Assembly (NCBI GenBank): GCA_964555935.1
Contig: CAZKUN010000012.1
Coordinates: 13,735-77,734, forward strand
From: CAZKUN01 sp964555935
Lineage (GTDB): Bacteria; Armatimonadota; Zipacnadia; Zipacnadales; VGFC01
Direction of reading: 5' to 3'
Length of the DNA stretch: 64,000 nt
Positions 1 through 9,033 of this stretch are shown one piece after another. The translations under genes were made by a program, and so were the position numbers. The notes below the pieces were generated by a model. That model made no database searches. It worked only from the letters and a program-made list of their open reading frames with translations, and was not told the origin of the DNA. How positions within the stretch are numbered: the first letter of the stretch is position 1; each line of letters begins with the position of its first letter.

Positions 1-1
1 C

Positions 2-703
2 GTCGGGTACATGCCCGATGACTTCGGCGTGTACGAGGACATCCGCGTTTGGGAGTACCTCGACTTCTTCGCCGCGGCCTACCAGATCCCGAGGAGCCAG
101 CGCGGGCAGGTCATCGATGATGTCTTGGCGTTGACCGACCTCACCGACAAGCGCTCGGCGTATGTTGACGAGCTGTCTCGAGGGATGAAGCAGCGGCTGT
201 GCCTGGCGAAGACGCTCGTACACGACCCGAAGGTCTTGCTGCTTGACGAGCCCGCGTCGGGCTTGGATCCGCGGGCCCGGATCGAGATCCGCGAGCTGCT
301 CAAAGAGCTGCAGGCGATGGGCAAGACGATCTTCATTAGCTCCCACATCCTTGCGGAGTTGTCGGATTTCTGCAACAAGATCGGGATCATCGAGAACGGC
401 CAGCTCGTGGTGGCGGGCGAGGTGAGGGAGATCATCGAGCAGATCACGGGGCACCTGCGGATCTGCATCACCGTCCGCGACGGCGTGGAGGAGGCGACCC
501 GTGTCCTGGCGCAACAACCGGGCATCGGCGAGCTTGAGGTGGAGGGGCGGGACGTGATCGCCGAGTTCACCGGGACGCGCGACGACCTGCCGGAGCTGGT
601 GTCGGCGCTGGTTGGCGCGGGCGTGCAAGTCTCGTCCTTCGCGGAGGAAGAGATCGACCTTGAGGACATCTTCATACGGCTGACCCGGGGCATCGTATCG
701 TGA
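2..703 (+). CDS. ABC transporter ATP-binding protein, C-terminal part (5' end outside window)
   Basis: This is the nucleotide-binding subunit of an ABC transporter. The frame is open from base 2 and the first ATG at 11 lies inside the ATPase domain, so the Walker A region is upstream of the window. Counting from that Met, the ABC signature LSRGMKQ is at residues 55-61, the Walker B/D-loop LLLDEPASGLD at 76-86 and the H-loop SSH at 110-112. These give the order expected of an exporter-type ATPase. A C-terminal extension of about 100 residues follows, as in ATPases of the CcmA/gliding/antibiotic-export class. The substrate cannot be told. A weak C/G hairpin follows the stop near 728-742. The next gene, a membrane/coiled-coil protein, starts 90 bp downstream and may be co-transcribed. 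Confidence 0.93.
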   Translation, partial: VGYMPDDFGVYEDIRVWEYLDFFAAAYQIPRSQRGQVIDDVLALTDLTDKRSAYVDELSRGMKQRLCLAKTLVHDPKVLLLDEPASGLDPRARIEIRELLKELQAMGKTIFISSHILAELSDFCNKIGIIENGQLVVAGEVREIIEQITGHLRICITVRDGVEEATRVLAQQPGIGELEVEGRDVIAEFTGTRDDLPELVSALVGAGVQVSSFAEEEIDLEDIFIRLTRGIVS

Positions 704-792
704 TTTGCCCCGGCACCGGAACCAACTAGCCCCCTCGGGGGTCAGAATCAGTAGTGGGCAGCGGCTGAAACGGGCGTGAGAGGGGTCTGACC

Positions 793-2013
793 ATGTCGCC
801 AGAGATTGAGCTACGATCGAAACTAGGTGCGGTTGCGCGACGGCTCCGCTTCTTCATGCTGGAGACGCGCGTGTCGTGGTGCCTCCTGCCGGGGCTCGTC
901 GCGGCGCTTGTCATGCTCGCCGCGCACAAGCTGGACAGGCTTGAGGAGCCGCTCATCCCCATGGGCATCGCGGTCGGAGCGGGCCTGCTGGCGGGCCTGC
1001 TGTGGGGGTTGCTTAAGCCCATCAGCTTGCTCGACGCGGCGCTGATCGCAGACCGCCAACTGGGTCTGAAGGAGCGTCTCAGCAACGCTGTGATCTTCGC
1101 CGAGACGCCGGAGGCCTCGCCACTGATCCCCGCGCTCATAAGCGACGCGGGCCGACACGCGTCCGACATCGTCCCGCGCGACGTGCTTCCGTATAGGGCA
1201 CCGAAGCCCATGCTGTGGTCGGCGGGGATCCTGATCGCGATTGGCGCGCTCTGGTTCGCACCGCAGTACGCGCTGTTTCGCACCGAGGAAGAGGTCGCGG
1301 TCCGGCACGAGATGCGCGAACAGGGCAAGGAACTCAGGGTCATTGCCAAGCGCGTGAAGGAAGAGGCGGGCGCAAAGAACCTCGTTGCTCCGGAGCAACT
1401 GGCGGCCAAGCTCGAGGAGCTGGCGGCGGAACTCGAAAAGGCGAAACTCACCAAGAAACAGGCGCTGCTCAAGAGCGGCAAGTTGGCGGCCGAGGTCCGC
1501 GAGGCGCAGAAGATGGCTGCGCTCGCCGCGGGCGCCAGCGCGATGGGCCGGGCTTCGGAGGCGCTGGAGGGCGTGTCGCTTTCCACCCCGCAAGCACAAG
1601 AGATGGCAAAGGCCATTCACGAGCGGAAGGCGGCTGATCTCGCCGCAAAGCTGTCGAAGCTCTCGCAAGACCTCAAGAACGGCAAGTTCAAGTCGAAGGA
1701 GGAGCAACAGGCGCTTGCCGAGGACCTCAAGAGAATGGCTGACGCGCTCGGCGAGGCCGGGCTGAATGATGCGGCCGACGCGGCTCAGTCAGCGGCTCAG
1801 TCGCTCGAACAGGGCGACACGGACGGCGCGGCGAGCGCGCTTCAAGATGGTGCTCAGAACGCCGCGGACGCAGCCCAACAAGCGGCGGCGAACGAATCGC
1901 TCGAGGAGCTGGCGGACGCGCTGCAGCAGAGCCAGTCGGACGTAGCGCAAGCAGACCAGGAAGCCTGCGCCACGCATGGTCAACCGCAGAACTGCCCGCC
2001 GGGCGGCGGCTGA
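793..2013 (+). CDS. Membrane-anchored coiled-coil protein, part upstream of an in-frame TGA
   Basis: The function is not known. The 406-aa segment starts at ATG 793 after a GAGAGGGG-type ribosome site. It has two N-terminal hydrophobic hairpin segments (about residues 28-45 and 55-75), a third near 137-155, and then a long Ala/Lys/Glu-rich coiled coil (about 175-390). The architecture resembles large membrane/coiled-coil proteins such as the DUF4175 type, but this is only a resemblance. The frame ends at TGA 2011-2013 inside a Gly-rich stretch. The same frame stays open afterwards to 2529 and encodes a Gly/Gln/Ser linker plus a conserved-looking C-terminal domain, so this is probably the first two thirds of one protein of about 578 aa. 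Confidence 0.75.
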   Translation: MSPEIELRSKLGAVARRLRFFMLETRVSWCLLPGLVAALVMLAAHKLDRLEEPLIPMGIAVGAGLLAGLLWGLLKPISLLDAALIADRQLGLKERLSNAVIFAETPEASPLIPALISDAGRHASDIVPRDVLPYRAPKPMLWSAGILIAIGALWFAPQYALFRTEEEVAVRHEMREQGKELRVIAKRVKEEAGAKNLVAPEQLAAKLEELAAELEKAKLTKKQALLKSGKLAAEVREAQKMAALAAGASAMGRASEALEGVSLSTPQAQEMAKAIHERKAADLAAKLSKLSQDLKNGKFKSKEEQQALAEDLKRMADALGEAGLNDAADAAQSAAQSLEQGDTDGAASALQDGAQNAADAAQQAAANESLEELADALQQSQSDVAQADQEACATHGQPQNCPPGGG

Positions 2014-2529
2014 CAAGGCAGCGGCTCGAGCGCTGGTCAGCGCTCTGGACAACAAGGCGGACAGGGCTCCGGACAAGGCGGGAAGGGCAGCAAGGGCGGC
2101 GTCGGCGGGACAGGCCAATCGTCGAGTGGGACGGGCTTGATGCCCGGCACGGGCTCAACCAACCAGCATCAGCCGGGCGCCCCGGTGAGCGGCTACCAGG
2201 GCGAGCGAGAAGTCCAGGATGCGAGCAACCGTCCGGACTGGCAAGAGGAACACGAGTCGATCTACGCGCCCGAACGCACGGACGTGAGCACGCAAGACGA
2301 GCGCGTTCGCGGGCTCAACAACGAGGGCCGAGAGATGGTCACGCCGGTTCGCGGGGCGCCCGAACGTCAGCCGTCGACCGCACCATACTACGAGGTCTAC
2401 GAGGCGTACGCGCAAGAGGCCGAGGAAGCCCTGGCTCGGGAGGAGATCCCAAGATCACACGCGCAGCAGGTGCGAGAGTACTTCGGTTCGATTCAGCCCG
2501 ACAGGAGCGGCCCCGCGGAGGGCGAATAA
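2014..2529 (+). CDS. In-frame continuation of the membrane/coiled-coil protein after the TGA
   Basis: This stretch is in the same frame as the gene starting at 793 and has no stop between 2014 and 2527. It encodes about 40 residues of Gly/Gln/Ser/Lys linker, then a charged domain ending in a Tyr-rich, helical tail (residues such as YYEVYEAYAQEAEEAL, later VREYFGSI). That tail looks like the conserved C-terminus seen in proteins near MoxR/Bat-type clusters, which is recalled from family knowledge and untested. If the TGA is real, translation could restart at TTG 2137 or ATG 2140, but no convincing ribosome site precedes them. A single-base change (TGA to GGA, Gly) would restore the full protein. 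Confidence 0.6.
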   Translation, partial: QGSGSSAGQRSGQQGGQGSGQGGKGSKGGVGGTGQSSSGTGLMPGTGSTNQHQPGAPVSGYQGEREVQDASNRPDWQEEHESIYAPERTDVSTQDERVRGLNNEGREMVTPVRGAPERQPSTAPYYEVYEAYAQEAEEALAREEIPRSHAQQVREYFGSIQPDRSGPAEGE

Positions 2530-2684
2530 TCGCGGTGCCTCATGATGCCGTTACCCGCGTCCAGGCGCTCTGATTCGTGACCACCGCGCGGGGCGCCATG
2601 CAGGATATCGCCACGTCTTCGCGTAAGCAACCACGCAGCCGCGGGCCAGCCAGTCACCAACGCCGACATGGAGAGTGCGGAGCA

Positions 2685-3995
2685 TTGACCCGACCAACAA
2701 GGGCGACAGCCATCGCCGCCATTGCGCTGTGCCTGACGGCATTCGTACTGTCAGCTGGCGCGCAGGCCAAGCGCGAACTGACGCGGGAATCCGTACTTGA
2801 GGAAGCCTGGGAGTTGGCGCAGTTGCTTCCGTCGCTGGACCAGCGGGCCGTGATCATGGCCGACGTCGCGATCGCGATGCGGGAAACCAATCCAATTGCC
2901 GCCGAGGACAATCTGGCCGAGGCCGCGGTGATGGCGACCAACGTCCGGACGGAACTCGGTCGAGCGCTAGCGCTGCAGGCTGTCGCGCGCCGGCTTGTCC
3001 TTGTCGACCCGAAGTGGGGGTCTGACATCTTCACCGAGGCCACGGTGTTGGCGGATCGCCTGACCCAGCCGGGCGAGGGCCGCAAGGCCTACCCCGCCCA
3101 GGCGAGCCTCGTCTACATCGAGATAGCTCTCGGGCGCGCGGAGGAGGATGTCGAGACTGCCAAGGGCTTGCTTGGGAGAGCAGCCGAACAGGCTCGCGCC
3201 ATCGCCGACTCGGAGGCGACGTTTCGAATCGCCGCTCTCCGAGATGTCTCGGAGGCCTATGCGGGGATAGACGACGATGCGGCCCAGGCGCTGTTCGACG
3301 AAGCGCTAGCGGGTGCTCACGCGCTTGAGGACCCCGTGGATCGCGACCTGTCGTTAGCCGATCTCGCGGGGTTCATCGCCAAGCGCAGCCTCCAGCAAGC
3401 CATCAGCGTGGCGGGGTCGATTGCGGACCCAGCCGCCAAGAGCCAGGCCCTGCGAGACGTGGCGCTGGAGATCCCCCCAGCCGACGCTGCGATGGCGCTT
3501 GAGTTGGCCCTGAGCATCCCCGACGCGCCCGCGCAAGTCTCAACATTGACCGACATCGCGCTCGGCGGGGCGCCCGAGGACGTCGCTGCGCAGGCCGCGC
3601 AGCAGGCGGGCGATTTCGCCGCCACGCTTGAGAAGGACGATACGGGCCTTGAGGCGCGCGCCGCGGCGGCCGTAGCCTGGGCGGCGACGGACGTCGACAA
3701 GGCCCTTGAGCAAACGAAAAGAATCGATGACGAGTACTTCGCCGCGAACGCGCGGAGCCGGATAGCCACGTACCTCGCGCCCCGCGATACGGCCAAGGCG
3801 CTGGAGGTGCTGGAGACGATTGAGCGAGGCGTCGCGCGCGTTGAGCCGCTACGCGCTATCGTCGACGCGCTGGCCGAAATTGACGCCCCGAAAGCCTACA
3901 AGCTTGCCACCGAGATCCGGTCGAGGCGATTCCGAGTCGAGGCGTTCCTGACCATCGCCGAGGCCCTGCCCGAGCCAAACGCGGAGGAGGGATAG
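2685..3995 (+). CDS. Exported alpha-helical repeat protein
   Basis: This is a protein of unknown function. The frame opens at GTG 2577, but TTG 2685 is preferred: GGAGAG lies 9 bases upstream, and the product then begins with a clean signal peptide (basic MTRPTRATA, hydrophobic AIAALCL-type core, cleavage near AGAQA). The mature part (about 410 aa) is almost entirely helical. It is built of imperfect repeats of roughly 30-35 residues with the pattern R-x-x-A-L-x-x-(I/V)-A followed by D-x-x-x-A-L-x-L-A, resembling TPR/alpha-solenoid scaffolds. Its TAG stop is directly followed by the ATG of the next gene, so the two are translationally coupled. A periplasmic binding or scaffold role is inferred. 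Confidence 0.8.
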   Translation: MTRPTRATAIAAIALCLTAFVLSAGAQAKRELTRESVLEEAWELAQLLPSLDQRAVIMADVAIAMRETNPIAAEDNLAEAAVMATNVRTELGRALALQAVARRLVLVDPKWGSDIFTEATVLADRLTQPGEGRKAYPAQASLVYIEIALGRAEEDVETAKGLLGRAAEQARAIADSEATFRIAALRDVSEAYAGIDDDAAQALFDEALAGAHALEDPVDRDLSLADLAGFIAKRSLQQAISVAGSIADPAAKSQALRDVALEIPPADAAMALELALSIPDAPAQVSTLTDIALGGAPEDVAAQAAQQAGDFAATLEKDDTGLEARAAAAVAWAATDVDKALEQTKRIDDEYFAANARSRIATYLAPRDTAKALEVLETIERGVARVEPLRAIVDALAEIDAPKAYKLATEIRSRRFRVEAFLTIAEALPEPNAEEG

Positions 3996-5447
3996 ATGCC
4001 ACCCAACGACTGGGCCGGCATCGGCGTCGTGCTGCTGCTCGTGCTGCCGACGCTGGCCGTTGCCTGCGTTCTGATTACGGCTCCCTTCAGCCAGTGGATC
4101 GGCCGTCGACATGACGAAGAGGAACAGGTCATCCGCGCGCCGCTGCTGGTGGCCTGCATCGCCATCGCGGCCGAGGCGGGAGTAGCGATTTGGTTGCTGG
4201 TGAGGGGGCTGCCGGCTCAGGGCATCATCGTCGACGTCGGCCGCTCTGCCCTGAGGGCCGACGCGTTTGCGGCCGGGACAGTGCTGACCGTATCGGCAAT
4301 TGCATTCATTGCGCTGATCGCCGCTGAGTTGGCTCGCCCGGATAGGCCCCTCGGCCTGTGGGACATCATCCCCGTGCTGTGCATGTGGACGGTTCACGTG
4401 GCGCTGGGGCTGGTGGCGACTCGGGGCGGCGTCGCGATGGCGACGGTGCTGGTCAGCCTGACAGCCGGCATTGTCCTGATCGTAAACGCGTGGGAGCGAC
4501 CCAAGTCCGAGCGCGTCTGGGCGACCATAGTCGCGGTGCTCTTGCCGGGCCTGGCGTGGGGGCTCATGGGCGCGTGGCGGCTGGGACGGCTCGACATAGC
4601 CATCACCGAAGCGCCCGCAGTGCTCCGCTCCTACGATGAGTCCATCGGGATCGCCGGCCTCGTGCGGTTCTGGCTGGCCGCGATCGCTCTGCCGGCTGGG
4701 GCGATCCTGGCCATGACGCTCATTCCGAAGCGCGCGTCGCTTCCATCTCCCGGCTCAGCAGGCCTGGTTGGGCTAGCGTTCGTCAGCATCGTCCCCTCCG
4801 TCGTTCGGATCAGCTCCGACGGCTTCCCATCCACGCACGCATACACGGCGGCCGTGCCGAAAGTCGTCTTCGTCGTTGCCGCCATCGGTCTTCTGATGTT
4901 GCTCGTGGCACAAGCCCCGCTATCAGCGCGCAAGCGGCTTGCGCTCACATGCGTGGGCGGCCTGACTGCGTTGCTGGCTTGCCTGTCGGTCGCCGAAGGC
5001 CTGGCGGCGGGGCTCGTGCAGGCCTCGATCGCCGGGGCGGCGGTGTCTGTATGTCTAGTGGTCACGACCGCGTCGGAGGCCCGAGGCGAGACGACATCGG
5101 CAGCGCCGGCGTGGTGGCCATGGAGCTACGCGGCGCTCGCTCCCATCTTGGTGGCGCTACCAATTGGCTGGCTGGGCTCGTTGAGTCACTCGCCCGGACT
5201 ACGTGCCGGCGCGCTCGTGGCGTTGCTGGCGGTGGCATTCTTGGCGGCCGCCGCGCGCCTGGCCTGGCAGCTTCTGGGGCAACGACCCAGCGGAGAGACG
5301 ACCGGGCGGTTTGCAGCGGCGCGAGGCTGGGCGTTAGGGACCGTCGTGTTGGTCGAAGTCCTGGCTATTGGTGTCCCGCTGGCACTTGTGATTCTCTCGG
5401 CACTAGCTTGGCTAGGCGATCTGCCCGGCGGAGGCGCGCTACGATAG
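3996..5447 (+). CDS. Polytopic integral membrane protein of unknown function
   Basis: The ATG abuts the stop of the upstream gene with no intergenic base, and a strong GGAGGAGG sits 5 bases before it. The 483-aa product is dominated by hydrophobic segments (I count about 11-12 candidate membrane helices) separated by short polar loops. There is one larger loop near residues 35-47 (rich in H, D and E) and another around 265-285. I see no catalytic or transporter signature. Since it follows the helical repeat protein in a coupled pair, the two probably act together at the envelope, with the repeat protein outside and this protein in the membrane. That pairing is inference. Confidence 0.8.
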   Translation: MPPNDWAGIGVVLLLVLPTLAVACVLITAPFSQWIGRRHDEEEQVIRAPLLVACIAIAAEAGVAIWLLVRGLPAQGIIVDVGRSALRADAFAAGTVLTVSAIAFIALIAAELARPDRPLGLWDIIPVLCMWTVHVALGLVATRGGVAMATVLVSLTAGIVLIVNAWERPKSERVWATIVAVLLPGLAWGLMGAWRLGRLDIAITEAPAVLRSYDESIGIAGLVRFWLAAIALPAGAILAMTLIPKRASLPSPGSAGLVGLAFVSIVPSVVRISSDGFPSTHAYTAAVPKVVFVVAAIGLLMLLVAQAPLSARKRLALTCVGGLTALLACLSVAEGLAAGLVQASIAGAAVSVCLVVTTASEARGETTSAAPAWWPWSYAALAPILVALPIGWLGSLSHSPGLRAGALVALLAVAFLAAAARLAWQLLGQRPSGETTGRFAAARGWALGTVVLVEVLAIGVPLALVILSALAWLGDLPGGGALR

Positions 5448-5484
5448 GGCGACGACGCAGAGGACCGATGACGGAGACGCGAAC

Positions 5485-6165
5485 GTGAAGCCCCTTGGTG
5501 TCTTGGTCCATGGGTACAGCTGCACGCGCGAGCACTGGGCAGACACCGCCGACGCTCTGGCGGGCGTGATGGATTGCCGGTTGGTCTCGCTCCCTGGCCA
5601 CGACGACACGCCTCTTCCCGAGGCGACCCTCGACATCCCCGCGTGCGCGCGGCACATCGATGCTGTTGTAACCGCCTCCGGTCGCGGCGATGCCGTGCTG
5701 ATCGGGCACAGTCTCGGCGGCATGGCCGGGATGATCTGCGCTGCCGAGCGCCCGGATCTGTACAGAGGTCTCGTTCTGGTCGATGCGTTTCCTGCGATGG
5801 GCCCCCCTGACCCGTTTGGGCGGTCGTTCTGGAGCGGCAGCCCGCCTGGGCTCAGGCCGGGCCTCGTGCGAGGCATGATGGCCGCGCGGCGGCGGTTGCC
5901 GTCGACGCTGTGGGAATCGATCACGAGGTTTGACGGCGCGCCGATACTACCGCGAATTTCGTCACCCGTGCGAGGCATCTACGGGGACCGAGGCGAAGCG
6001 GATCACGAAGCTCTCACCCGAGGGCTCTTGGGCACGGGTCTGGACCAAGCTCCCGATGTCGAGGTATACATTGTAGGTCAGGCCGGGCACTTTGTGATGC
6101 TCGAGCAACCGGCATTATTCCGCGAGATGCTGACCGACGTGGTGGTCGATCTCGCCGGGCGGTGA
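5485..6165 (+). CDS. Alpha/beta hydrolase fold protein
   Basis: This is a soluble alpha/beta hydrolase of 226 aa. The oxyanion-hole motif VHGYS is at residues 8-12, the nucleophile elbow GHSLGG at 74-79 (Ser76), a likely acid at Asp168 in IYGDRG, and the catalytic His202 in QAGHF. These complete the Ser-Asp-His triad in the expected order. The length suits small esterases, lipases or C-C hydrolases. The substrate is not predictable from sequence. The next gene (ROK kinase) starts 7 bp after the stop, so the two are probably co-transcribed. Confidence 0.9.
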   Translation: MKPLGVLVHGYSCTREHWADTADALAGVMDCRLVSLPGHDDTPLPEATLDIPACARHIDAVVTASGRGDAVLIGHSLGGMAGMICAAERPDLYRGLVLVDAFPAMGPPDPFGRSFWSGSPPGLRPGLVRGMMAARRRLPSTLWESITRFDGAPILPRISSPVRGIYGDRGEADHEALTRGLLGTGLDQAPDVEVYIVGQAGHFVMLEQPALFREMLTDVVVDLAGR

Positions 6166-6171
6166 CAGAGA

Positions 6172-7362
6172 TTGGCGAAGCAGCAACCGAGTCCCCTCTT
6201 CCTGAACCGCAACACCGCATCCAAATTCACATTGGCCGGCTCGGGCGACAAGGCCGCGGCGGCTATCGACCACGGCGGCACGCACCCTCGCGTCGGGTTC
6301 TTTGACACGCGAGGTCGAGCCGTGCTGCTCGGGCCAGACAGGAAGCGCCTGCCCGAGGGCGTCCGCCTGGATCTGCCCACGTACAAGCGCATGCCGAAGG
6401 GGTACTCGGATCCCCACGACTTGCCCGAACACACGGCCGGTTTCCTCGGAAAAGTGCTCGGGCCGCTGCTCCGGAAGTGGGGAGTCAATCGGCTTGGCTA
6501 TGCGATGGCCGGGCCGGTCACCGAGGACGGCGTGCAGGTGGTGGCGCCCCAGATTTGGGGGCCGTCGGTGACGAACGTACCGTACCGGAAGATGCTGGAG
6601 GACGCGCTGGGCCTGCCGGGCCGGGTTCTCCACGGCAACGATATGTGGGCGGCGGCGAGCGACATCATCGCGCGCGGCGCCAGCCGAAAACCGCCGTTGG
6701 ATTCGCAGAACTTCGTCGTCATCACAGTGAGTTCGGGAATTGGCAGCAAGGTCGTTGTGAACGGGAAGGTGCAGCTTGGCGTTGAAGGGCTGGCGGGCGA
6801 AATCGGGCACATGCCCGTGCTCTGGCCCAGCGACATCATCCCCGGTCGACGGTGCGGGTGCGGAGAACTGTATTGCCTCGAGGCCGGCTCGTCGGGCGAC
6901 GCCACAGCGTTTAGGGCCAAGGCGGAGGCGGACCGACTGCGCCCGCTGATGGACGCATCCGCATCGGGGAAACTGATCGAGACGATCTCGGCGATCACCC
7001 TCGAACCGGGCGAGGATCTTCCCGCACGAGCCAAGGCCATCAACACGGCGGTGGTGAGCGCTGCGAGGCGCGACGACCCGTTGGCGGTCAGCATTCTCAA
7101 CGCATCGACCCGGCCGCTCGCGCGCGCCATATCAGCGCTGGAGAACCAGCTCAACATCACCAACTACTACTTCGTCGGCGGGTACGCGCTGGCGCTTGGG
7201 GATCGTTTTCTCGGGACTCTCCGCGAGGCTTTATTGGAATACGGGATCATCGGCCGCACGACCGAACAGATAATGCAGATCGGCCGGATGTATAAGGTTG
7301 GAGCCCAGGACTGGGGCCTCCGCGGCGCGGCTATGGCCGCGCTTCACCGGTCTGATGAATAG
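6172..7362 (+). CDS. ROK family protein (sugar kinase-like)
   Basis: This is a ROK (repressor/ORF/kinase) family protein with no N-terminal helix-turn-helix, so it is a kinase-type rather than repressor-type member. It has the phosphate-binding segment AIDHGGTH (normally D-x-G-G-T), the catalytic Asp in GNDMWAAA, the ATP-loop SSGIGSK, and the zinc site GEIGH followed by CGCGELYCLEAGSSG. These motifs support phosphorylation of glucose, N-acetylmannosamine or a similar hexose in the cytoplasm. The 396 aa make it longer than classical glucokinases (about 300-320), with extra sequence at the N-terminus and between motifs. The start is TTG at 6172; no better start lies downstream before the phosphate motif. 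Confidence 0.88.
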   Translation: MAKQQPSPLFLNRNTASKFTLAGSGDKAAAAIDHGGTHPRVGFFDTRGRAVLLGPDRKRLPEGVRLDLPTYKRMPKGYSDPHDLPEHTAGFLGKVLGPLLRKWGVNRLGYAMAGPVTEDGVQVVAPQIWGPSVTNVPYRKMLEDALGLPGRVLHGNDMWAAASDIIARGASRKPPLDSQNFVVITVSSGIGSKVVVNGKVQLGVEGLAGEIGHMPVLWPSDIIPGRRCGCGELYCLEAGSSGDATAFRAKAEADRLRPLMDASASGKLIETISAITLEPGEDLPARAKAINTAVVSAARRDDPLAVSILNASTRPLARAISALENQLNITNYYFVGGYALALGDRFLGTLREALLEYGIIGRTTEQIMQIGRMYKVGAQDWGLRGAAMAALHRSDE

Positions 7363-7434
7363 GCAGATACCTGCCTGCAGAAGTGTGATTCCTCTTCCGA
7401 CACCGACGGCTCCTATAGGCGATAGTAACAACAG

Positions 7435-9033
7435 ATGAAGATCAGAGCACTCGTGCTACTCACGGCAATGATGATCCTATGTGGCCCGGCCGCCATCGGT
7501 CAGGGCACGATCAACGTGTGGCGCGAGCCGTTGCCTGACGGTCTGCAAGTTGGCCTGCGCGGCGACGAGCCCGACGCGCCCTGGACGCCCCTTGAGATCA
7601 CGATTGGCGACGACACGGCCGACGAATTCGCCGCTATGGGCGACGTTGAGTTTGCGTGGGAACTGCGCCTGCGCGCGGAAGCCATGCCACGGACTCCGAC
7701 CATCGTCGAGCAGGGCGGCGTCGAGATCCAGTACTGCCCTCGGTACCTGCCCCAGCTCTTCCCCGAGGCGACGGTCGGGCAGATGTGCAGCAAGGACTTA
7801 CTGGAATCACCCTTCCTCGATCAGGGCGAGAACGCCGCGAACGTCTTCCGAACAGCGTTCGGCGAGATCGACCAGATGGAGGGGAACCACACCGACATCC
7901 TGATCAAGACCGCGATTGCCGGCGCGTATTACTGGCAGAACCGCGAGTCCGACGGCGCGGTCGATGGCGCGCTCCGGACGTTCCTCGCGGAGGAACGCGT
8001 GGGGCTGCACAACGCGCTCACTAGCATCATCGTCGAGCCGATCGTGGATTTCCTTCCCACAGAGGTGTCCGGGCTTCCGCCCTATGACGAACTGGGGTTG
8101 GGGATCGATCTGCGCGTGACGTCGCACGCGACGTATCGGTCGGTCGGCGACATTGAGGGGATGTTGAGGACCGCCGCTGAACGCGGGCTCTCAGGTATCG
8201 CGCTCACCGACTTCGACCATACGGCCGGCTTCGAGCACGCGCTCGCGACGGCGGATCGGCTAAAGCGCGAAGGGATCCTGCCCGAGGACTTCATCGTGAT
8301 ACGTGGGGAGCAGGTGCACACGCCCTCGGGCGCGCTGATCGCTCTCTTTATCCACGACCGCGTGCAGCGTGGGATGACCATGAAGGCGGCCATTCGCGAC
8401 ATCCACGAGCAGGGGGGCATCGCGATCCTTGCCGACCCCGGCATTGAGAGCGGCCCGAAGCTCGTGCGGACGCTGCCGCTAGACGGCTACCTGCTGCGCA
8501 CGGAGCCGGGAAGCGTCTTTCGCACGCTCGAACTAATGGGGGACATGGGGCTCGACAAGCCGCTGCTGAGCGCCAGCGGAGCGCGGACGCACTCGATGGT
8601 GGGACTGCCGTATACGATCGTGGAGACGTCCGATCGATCGATCGAGGGCGTCCGGCAGGCCTTCCGCGACAAGACGGTCTTCGGCGCAACAAACATACAG
8701 ATGCCGATCCTCAGCGCGCTGGTATTCCGCCCGCTTGTACCGTATGAGAAGGCGTTCGGCTCGTGGTTCAGGATGAGGGATCGCGTTGAGACGAAGGTGC
8801 AGAAGCTACTGGGGTCAGACAACGTGGAGATCCGCTCGTCGTACGACGAGGACCTCCACTCAATGCTCGGGCTTGTGCACGCCCCAGGCGTGATCAACGA
8901 CATCATCGACGGGCAATCCGCGCTAACGCGGTCGCCCGACATTGACCGGATATCGGCCGACTACTCCTACATGCGCATCGAGTGGAACAGGACTGACCGA
9001 GAGGTCCAGTTGAAAGGCGCGATCAGGTGGTAG
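7435..9033 (+). CDS. Exported PHP-domain-like protein
   Basis: The 532-aa product begins with a signal peptide (MKIRALVLLTAMMILCG, cleavage near AIGQG), so it acts outside the cytoplasm. The central region contains segments typical of PHP metal-dependent phosphoesterases: R-x-x-SHATYRS near residue 225, GLSGIALTDFDHT near 252-264, and IVIRGEQVHTPSGA near 287-300. Later His/Asp residues (RTHSM) are also present. The first 200 residues match nothing I recognise. PHP folds usually hydrolyse phosphoesters or phosphate with bound metals. An exported version with this N-terminal extension is uncommon. The 3' end overlaps the convergent rpe gene by 11 bp. Confidence 0.7.
   Translation: MKIRALVLLTAMMILCGPAAIGQGTINVWREPLPDGLQVGLRGDEPDAPWTPLEITIGDDTADEFAAMGDVEFAWELRLRAEAMPRTPTIVEQGGVEIQYCPRYLPQLFPEATVGQMCSKDLLESPFLDQGENAANVFRTAFGEIDQMEGNHTDILIKTAIAGAYYWQNRESDGAVDGALRTFLAEERVGLHNALTSIIVEPIVDFLPTEVSGLPPYDELGLGIDLRVTSHATYRSVGDIEGMLRTAAERGLSGIALTDFDHTAGFEHALATADRLKREGILPEDFIVIRGEQVHTPSGALIALFIHDRVQRGMTMKAAIRDIHEQGGIAILADPGIESGPKLVRTLPLDGYLLRTEPGSVFRTLELMGDMGLDKPLLSASGARTHSMVGLPYTIVETSDRSIEGVRQAFRDKTVFGATNIQMPILSALVFRPLVPYEKAFGSWFRMRDRVETKVQKLLGSDNVEIRSSYDEDLHSMLGLVHAPGVINDIIDGQSALTRSPDIDRISADYSYMRIEWNRTDREVQLKGAIRW

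Noticed and set aside
2011..2013. TGA as recoded amino acid (Gly, Trp or Sec)
   Set aside because: TGA ends many genes in the window in the usual manner, and no selenocysteine context was seen.
2470..2510. tRNA-like GGTTCGATTC string
   Set aside because: It lies within a coding frame and no cloverleaf can be drawn around it; no tRNA was found in the window.
8630..8645. GATC-rich palindromic run in the PHP-like gene
   Set aside because: It is fully explained by coding of Asp-Arg-Ser residues; no regulatory context.
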